From Streptococcus oralis subsp. dentisani (GTDB lineage: Bacteria > Bacillota > Bacilli > Lactobacillales > Streptococcaceae), in the NCBI RefSeq assembly GCF_002096335.1, contig NZ_NCUW01000026.1, positions 1-64,000 of the forward strand: a DNA stretch of 64,000 bases, in the 5' to 3' direction. Position 1 is the stretch's first letter. Each line of letters starts with the position of its first letter. Shown here in pieces: positions 60,436-64,000 of the stretch. The notes under the pieces were generated by a model. It had not been told where the DNA came from. It saw nothing but the letters and a program-made list of their open reading frames with translations, and made no database searches. The translations under genes and the position numbers were made by a program.

Positions 60436-60463
60436 TTGGTTATCCTATTTTCTATGATATAAT
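60436..60463 (+). promoter_or_regulatory. Promoter of the RpiR-type regulator
   Basis: -35 TTGGTT (60436-60441), 16-nt spacer, extended -10 TGATATAAT (hexamer 60458-60463). Confidence 0.7.
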
Positions 60464-60522
60464 GATAGTAATAGTTAGGAAAGCGTCAACTTTTAAGACT
60501 TTGACTCATAAAAAGGAGCCTT

Positions 60523-61374
60523 ATGAACAAGCCAGACATCGCAACTATAATTGATCTCCATTTTGAAGAATTAACCGAGCTCGAGCAAGAAATCGCTCGT
60601 TATTTCTTGCAGGTAGATACGATTGTGGATGATTTATCATCTCAACAGGTTACTCAAAAACTTCATGTTTCTCAAGCTGCCCTTACTCGTTTTGCAAAAA
60701 AATGTGGCTTTACTGGCTATCGAGAATTCGTTTTTCAATACCAGCACCAGGCTAGTAAACAGGACACTCATTCACACAAACACAGTCCTTTGACCAAACG
60801 TGTGCTTCGAAGCTACAGCAACCTACGAGAACAAACACAGGATTTGATTGATGAAGCGCAGCTTGAACGTGTAGCTCAGTTAATTGAAAATGCTGAACGG
60901 GTCTACTTTTTTGGAACAGGGAGTTCCGGTCTGATTGCCCGTGAGATGAAACTACGTTTTATGCGTCTAGGTGTGGTTTGTGAAGCTTTGACCGATCAGG
61001 ATGGCTTTGCATGGACAACCAGTATCATGGATGAAAATTGTTTGGTGCTTGGTTTTTCCCTCTCAGGCACTACCCAATCCGTACTAGATAGTTTGTTGGA
61101 TGCCAAGGAAATGGGCGCCAAGACCATTCTCTTTACCAGCGCTCCAAACAAAAATAGTCAGGCTTATACCGAAACTGTTCTTGTTGCTAGTCACAGTCAA
61201 TCATCTTACATCCAGCGTATTTCCGCTCAACTTCCTATGCTTTTCTTTATAGATTTGATTTATGCCTACTTTTTGGAAATCAATCGTGAGAGCAAGGAAA
61301 AAATTTTTAACAGCTATTGGGAAAATAAAAAACTCAATGGCTATCGTAGACAAAAACACATTAGAAAATCCTAG
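60523..61374 (+). CDS. MurR/RpiR family transcriptional regulator
   Basis: 283 residues: N-terminal helix-turn-helix (DDLSSQQVTQKLHVSQAALTRFAKKCGFTGYREF) and a C-terminal SIS domain (RVYFFGTGSSGLIAREMKLRFMRLG...LGFSLSGTTQSVLDSL) that senses a phosphosugar. AAGGAG precedes the ATG. In pneumococci the orthologue lies beside the ROK kinase and N-acetylneuraminate lyase genes and is part of sialic acid control, so the ligand is probably an amino-sugar phosphate. Confidence 0.93.
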   Translation: MNKPDIATIIDLHFEELTELEQEIARYFLQVDTIVDDLSSQQVTQKLHVSQAALTRFAKKCGFTGYREFVFQYQHQASKQDTHSHKHSPLTKRVLRSYSNLREQTQDLIDEAQLERVAQLIENAERVYFFGTGSSGLIAREMKLRFMRLGVVCEALTDQDGFAWTTSIMDENCLVLGFSLSGTTQSVLDSLLDAKEMGAKTILFTSAPNKNSQAYTETVLVASHSQSSYIQRISAQLPMLFFIDLIYAYFLEINRESKEKIFNSYWENKKLNGYRRQKHIRKS

Positions 61375-61408
61375 TTTGGTCCAACCAAACTAGGATTGTT
61401 TTATTTTG
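61367..61408. terminator. Terminator of the RpiR gene, ancestral shared terminator with the ROK gene
   Basis: AATCCTAGTTTGGT-CCA-ACCAAACTAGGATT, a perfect 14-bp stem, then GTTTTATTTT on the plus strand. The right arm also encodes the mirror of the ROK gene's stop region, suggesting that this hairpin once served both convergent genes. Confidence 0.85.
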
Positions 61409-61424
61409 AAATGATAATAGGCTC
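61385..61424 (-). repeat. Left 40-bp direct repeat (duplicated ROK 3' end)
   Basis: CCAAACTAGGATTGTTTT to AGGCTC matches 62775-62814 with one mismatch (position 61403 A versus 62793 G). In the ROK frame it encodes the last ten residues, AYYHFKIKQS, and the stop. Confidence 0.9.
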
Positions 61425-61438
61425 ATAGATAATCGTTC

Positions 61439-61492
61439 CTATCTTTCTCTTTGTACCAATGCTTTTTTATCTATGTTTTTCAATTCTTCCAT
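61439..61492 (-). pseudogene. 17-codon stub ORF with strong ribosome site
   Basis: ATG 61492 is preceded by GGAAAGGAGA. The frame MEELKNIDKK... stops after 17 codons, 15 nt before the 40-bp repeat. Probably the 5' stub of a gene cut off when the cassette inserted; a genuine short peptide is less likely. Confidence 0.4.
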
Positions 61493-61526
61493 AAATTCTC
61501 CTTTCCGTTTTTGAATTTTTGACAAC

Positions 61527-61561
61527 AAAAAAGGAAGTATCGGCTATTTGCTTTTACTTCC
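61527..61561 (-). terminator. Methyltransferase gene terminator
   Basis: GGAAGTA-AAAGCAAATAGCCGA-TACTTCC followed by TTTTTTG on the minus strand, about 100 nt past the stop. Confidence 0.75.
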
Positions 61562-61664
61562 TCTCTATCTTTTTTTATTTGTTTTACTTCGACAAACTGA
61601 GATTTAGATTTTAAACCTTACAGAAAATCAAACGGGCTATACTCCTGAAGTATGTTCCATAACA

Positions 61665-62429
61665 TTATAGTTTAATGCAGAGTGTAGCGATGTAGTCATT
61701 TCCATAACGTGATAATCGATGTCTTTTATCACACGATTCATAAAAATCAATCATAACGAGACCATTCTTCAGTTGTCCTCTAATCTGAGTTTCTAAGGTA
61801 TGGCTAAATTCATATCCATATTCTGGATTTATCGTTATCTTGCCTTCCTTTTCAAGCTCTCTTGAATTAAAAGGTAGTGAAAACTTTAACAGTAATTCCT
61901 CATCAGGTTTGTCCCATACAATATCCGCATCATACATGTATATCCAAGGATTCATAAATCCAACCATTAACAGACCACCCTTTTTCAATACGCGAGCAAC
62001 TTCTTTATACATGTTTTCTAAATCTTCTATATATACATTTGAAACCGGATTAAAAACAATATCAAAGGTTTCATCTTCAAATGGGAATGGTTTTGTCATA
62101 TCGCCTTGAACGGTATTGATTTTTAAGCCTTCTCTTTTAGCCACCATCTCATCTCTTTGTAATTGTGATTTAGAAAAATCCATGATGGTGACATCATAAC
62201 CTTTTATAGCAAAAACTGGACCCTGCTGGCCACCACCACAAGCTAACCCTAATATCTTTTTTCCCTTGGCTTTTTCAAACCATTCTTCCGGAACTTTTTT
62301 CCCAACAGTTAAGGCAACAGCAATTGGATGTTTTCTAACTTCTTCTAATTCTTCATGTGTCAATGGCTCAGTATAGTCATTTTTGACATTATTCCATCTA
62401 TCTTGATTACATTTTATATAATTGTTCAT
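61665..62429 (-). CDS. Class I SAM-dependent methyltransferase
   Basis: 254 residues. SAM-binding ILGLACGGGQQGPVFA (about 59-74), VTIMDFSKSQLQRDE, DETFDIVFNPVSNVYIED and VLKKGGLLMVGFMNPW follow the Methyltransf_11 order. Substrate unknown; relatives act on small molecules. CCAGGAGA precedes the ATG. It is more AT-rich than its neighbours and lies in a segment bracketed by a duplicated ROK 3' end, so it was probably acquired. Confidence 0.87.
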   Translation of the reverse strand: MNNYIKCNQDRWNNVKNDYTEPLTHEELEEVRKHPIAVALTVGKKVPEEWFEKAKGKKILGLACGGGQQGPVFAIKGYDVTIMDFSKSQLQRDEMVAKREGLKINTVQGDMTKPFPFEDETFDIVFNPVSNVYIEDLENMYKEVARVLKKGGLLMVGFMNPWIYMYDADIVWDKPDEELLLKFSLPFNSRELEKEGKITINPEYGYEFSHTLETQIRGQLKNGLVMIDFYESCDKRHRLSRYGNDYIATLCIKL

Positions 62430-62779
62430 CTGATAATCTCCTGGTAATTTGATACTATTTCTATTTAAGCTGGATGTGCTCCCATTACATTTTTCTCACT
62501 GCTACAACTTCTAATTTGTCAATTTTTTCGTCCATCTCATTATATCACTTTTCCACATTTTCCCATTTACTCAAGCTAAATATCAATTAAATGGTTGATA
62601 GAATTGCTCTCGCCTTGTAGCTCATCATCTCGCCTTAACCTTTCATACAAGGCGGTTATTTTCTCCTAGTTTCTCACGATTACCTGCTTTGGCTCAAATT
62701 TTTCAATAAAAAAGAATTAAGCAAAACATTTTTCACTCAAGTAGTGATTAAGTGTTTTTCTTAATTCTATAGTTCCAAA
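62430..62779. other. Right flank of the methyltransferase cassette
   Basis: 350 nt without a gene. It includes the methyltransferase ribosome site, an inverted repeat CGCCTT...AAGGCG (about 62633-62654) with another ACAAGGCGAG copy nearby, and a long hairpin (62713-62768). A promoter was not identified with confidence. Confidence 0.5.
62707..62768 (-). terminator. Long hairpin terminator of the ROK gene
   Basis: AGAATTAAG (62713-62721) pairs with CTTAATTCT (62760-62768); inner AAAACA/TGTTTT and TCACT/AGTGA extend it. TTTTTTATTG follows on the minus strand. It replaces the ROK gene's original shared terminator, now separated by the cassette. Confidence 0.7.
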
Positions 62780-62814
62780 CTAGGATTGTTTTGTTTTGAA
62801 ATGATAATAGGCTC
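62775..62814 (-). repeat. Right 40-bp direct repeat (ROK gene 3' end)
   Basis: The original copy, inside the last codons of the ROK gene (AYYHFKTKQS and stop). See 61385-61424. Confidence 0.9.
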
Positions 62815-63664
62815 CCAACATCCCTGCTGTATTTTGGTGATGGGCAAATTCTAATCGTGTTTTTTCAGCTAGGCTTGGCACCAAGGCCACCTTCAATGCT
62901 GTGCGGATCTTTGGTTTGAGAATAGCCTCTTGCCCCATGATACCGCCACCGAGAATGACCACTTCCGGATTGGCCACGTAGCAAATATTTGCCAGACCTT
63001 TTCCAAGGTAATCTACCATGCGGTCAATGCCAGCCATACAGATCTTGTTTCCTTCGGTAGCTTCCTTGAAAATGCGTCGGCCATTCCACTGATCAACTGG
63101 ATCACCATGAGCTGCTGCTACATATTCTACCAAAGCTGTCGTTGAAGCCAAGTCTTGGAAAGCTCCATCCTGCATATGCATATAACCGACTTCGCAAGCT
63201 GAGTTGCTAAATCCATGAAAGACTTTCCCATCCATAATCAAGCAACCACCGATACCTGTTCCAATGGTCAAGCAAAGTGTCACACTCGCTCCCTTTCCTG
63301 AACCAGATACTGCCTCAGCAAGACCTGCGCAGTTGACATCATTTTCAATTTCGCAAGGAATCGCAAAACTCGTCTCAATTTCCTTCTTGAACTGGGTTCC
63401 AGCATAGTTGGGAATCTGAGGACCAGCATAGAAGATTTCACCCTTTTCTGGATCGACCATTCCCGCTGAAGAAATGGCAACACCTGCTACTGGGCCTTTT
63501 TCTAAATAGCTGGAAACGATATCTTTTGTCTTTTGTAAGATATGAGGACCACCCTTATGCGCCTCAGTTGGCATTTCATGCGATTCAACAAGTTGGCCTT
63601 CTTGGTCAATCAAACCATATTTGATGTTGGTTCCACCAATATCAATTGCAACGTAGTGTATCAT
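62780..63664 (-). CDS. ROK family sugar kinase
   Basis: 294 residues: ATP-phosphate loop AIDIGGTNIKYGL (6-18), ENDVNCAGLAEA with the catalytic Asp, and GTGIGGCLI. The usual ROK zinc motif is reduced to ACEVGYM. Placed between an N-acetylneuraminate lyase and an RpiR regulator, it is probably an N-acetylmannosamine kinase (NanK-like), but ROK glucokinases look alike. It lies 17 nt after the lyase stop. Confidence 0.9.
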   Translation of the reverse strand: MIHYVAIDIGGTNIKYGLIDQEGQLVESHEMPTEAHKGGPHILQKTKDIVSSYLEKGPVAGVAISSAGMVDPEKGEIFYAGPQIPNYAGTQFKKEIETSFAIPCEIENDVNCAGLAEAVSGSGKGASVTLCLTIGTGIGGCLIMDGKVFHGFSNSACEVGYMHMQDGAFQDLASTTALVEYVAAAHGDPVDQWNGRRIFKEATEGNKICMAGIDRMVDYLGKGLANICYVANPEVVILGGGIMGQEAILKPKIRTALKVALVPSLAEKTRLEFAHHQNTAGMLGAYYHFKTKQS

Positions 63665-63681
63665 AAATACCTCCTTATGGA

Positions 63682-64000
63682 TTAGAGGAAGCGCTCCTTG
63701 GTTTCACGAATCAATTGCGCTGCTGCTTCTACAACTGGTCGATCTTCTTCAGTCACTGGTGTCAATGGTGAACGAACTGAACCAATGTTAAGTCCTTCAT
63801 TGATTTTCAAGACTTCTTTGATGACACCGTACATATTTCCATGTGCAGCAGTGAGTTTGCCGATGATTGCGTTGATAGCGTATTGCAATTCACGCGCTGT
63901 TTCCAAGTCTTTTTCAGCAATCAACTCATTGAGTTTCAAGAAGAGTTCTGGCATCGCACCATAAGTACCACCGATACCAGCCTTAGCACCCATGAGGCGA
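63682..64000 (-). CDS. N-acetylneuraminate lyase, C-terminal part (runs off the window)
   Basis: About 105 C-terminal residues are visible, including KAGIGGTYGAMPELFLKLNELI and VRSPLTPVTEEDRPVVE. These fit the dihydrodipicolinate synthase/NPL superfamily, with substrate loop GIGGTYG. The active-site Lys and Tyr lie beyond the window. With the ROK kinase it would cleave sialic acid to ManNAc and pyruvate and phosphorylate the ManNAc. A different aldolase of the family cannot be excluded. Confidence 0.82.
   Translation of the reverse strand, partial: RLMGAKAGIGGTYGAMPELFLKLNELIAEKDLETARELQYAINAIIGKLTAAHGNMYGVIKEVLKINEGLNIGSVRSPLTPVTEEDRPVVEAAAQLIRETKERFL

Larger units (their letters stand above)
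61375..61664. other. Left flank of the methyltransferase cassette
   Basis: 290 nt: the right arm of the RpiR terminator, the left copy of the ROK 3' end, a 17-codon stub ORF (61439-61492) and the methyltransferase terminator. Strongly AT-rich. No full gene found. Confidence 0.6.

Noticed and set aside
61385..62814. Insertion-sequence explanation for the methyltransferase segment
   Set aside because: No transposase or terminal inverted repeats are present, and the 40-bp direct repeats are gene-end copies, much longer than usual target duplications.

Overview
The window is a low-GC Firmicute chromosome segment from the Streptococcus mitis group (mitis/oralis/pneumoniae). This rests on the gene set and gene order (mntE beside a Mn/Ca P-type ATPase, dfr-orf56-clpX-ysxC, ileS-divIVA-ylmH-yggT-sepF-yggS-ftsZ-ftsA, nudix-murF-ddl-recR-pbp2b), on strong AAGGAGG-type ribosome sites and extended -10 (TGnTATAAT) promoters, and on proteins very close to pneumococcal ones as I remember them. 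PBP2b and other proteins depart from the pneumococcal reference I recall, so a commensal mitis/oralis strain is more likely than S. pneumoniae; the species cannot be fixed by eye. Nearly every gene lies on the minus strand.

Layout. 1-7.3 kb: yaaA, a large membrane protein of unknown function, a degenerate peptide deformylase, and a divergent pair of manganese exporters (mgtA/caxP behind a yybP-ykoY Mn riboswitch; mntE). 7.3-13.3 kb: a frameshifted membrane protein, uup, cca and dapB in an overlapping operon, a repeat-rich dapB leader, degV and a DUF1149 protein. 13.3-17.5 kb: cdaA-cdaR-glmM (c-di-AMP and cell-wall precursor supply) and a ferredoxin-NADP reductase. 17.5-23.2 kb: rapZ-yvcK-whiA, then dfr-orf56-clpX-ysxC-ridA. 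23.3-32.9 kb: cmk, a LysM surface protein, a ferredoxin, a GT2 glycosyltransferase, galE, trmK-nif3-FAD oxidase, a P-type ATPase and plsC.

32.9-43.9 kb is the most accessory part: a four-gene iron-siderophore-type ABC/esterase operon, cadD with an unusual leader, rpsO, an ABC exporter pair, a truncated duplicate of gpmA, a divergent HxlR/SnoaL pair, then intact gpmA. 43.9-60.3 kb is the division and cell-wall cluster: T-box-controlled ileS, divIVA through ftsA, a YwaF-like protein, nudix, murF, ddl, recR and pbp2b. 60.5-64 kb is a sialic-acid/amino-sugar region (RpiR regulator, ROK kinase, start of an N-acetylneuraminate lyase) interrupted by a methyltransferase cassette.

What stands out: (i) three short cassettes (cadD; HxlR/SnoaL; methyltransferase) are each bracketed by a duplicated 3' end or terminator of the neighbouring gene, suggesting one repeated mode of insertion; (ii) cadD has a perfect 26-bp palindrome over its promoter and a Cys-containing leader ORF able to mask the cadD ribosome site; (iii) yaaA and the ferredoxin look leaderless; (iv) two Mn exporters lie back to back, one with a riboswitch; (v) the small deformylase has lost its conserved motif-I Gln. 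All coordinates, motifs and repeats were read by eye. Functional names come from family recognition without database searches.
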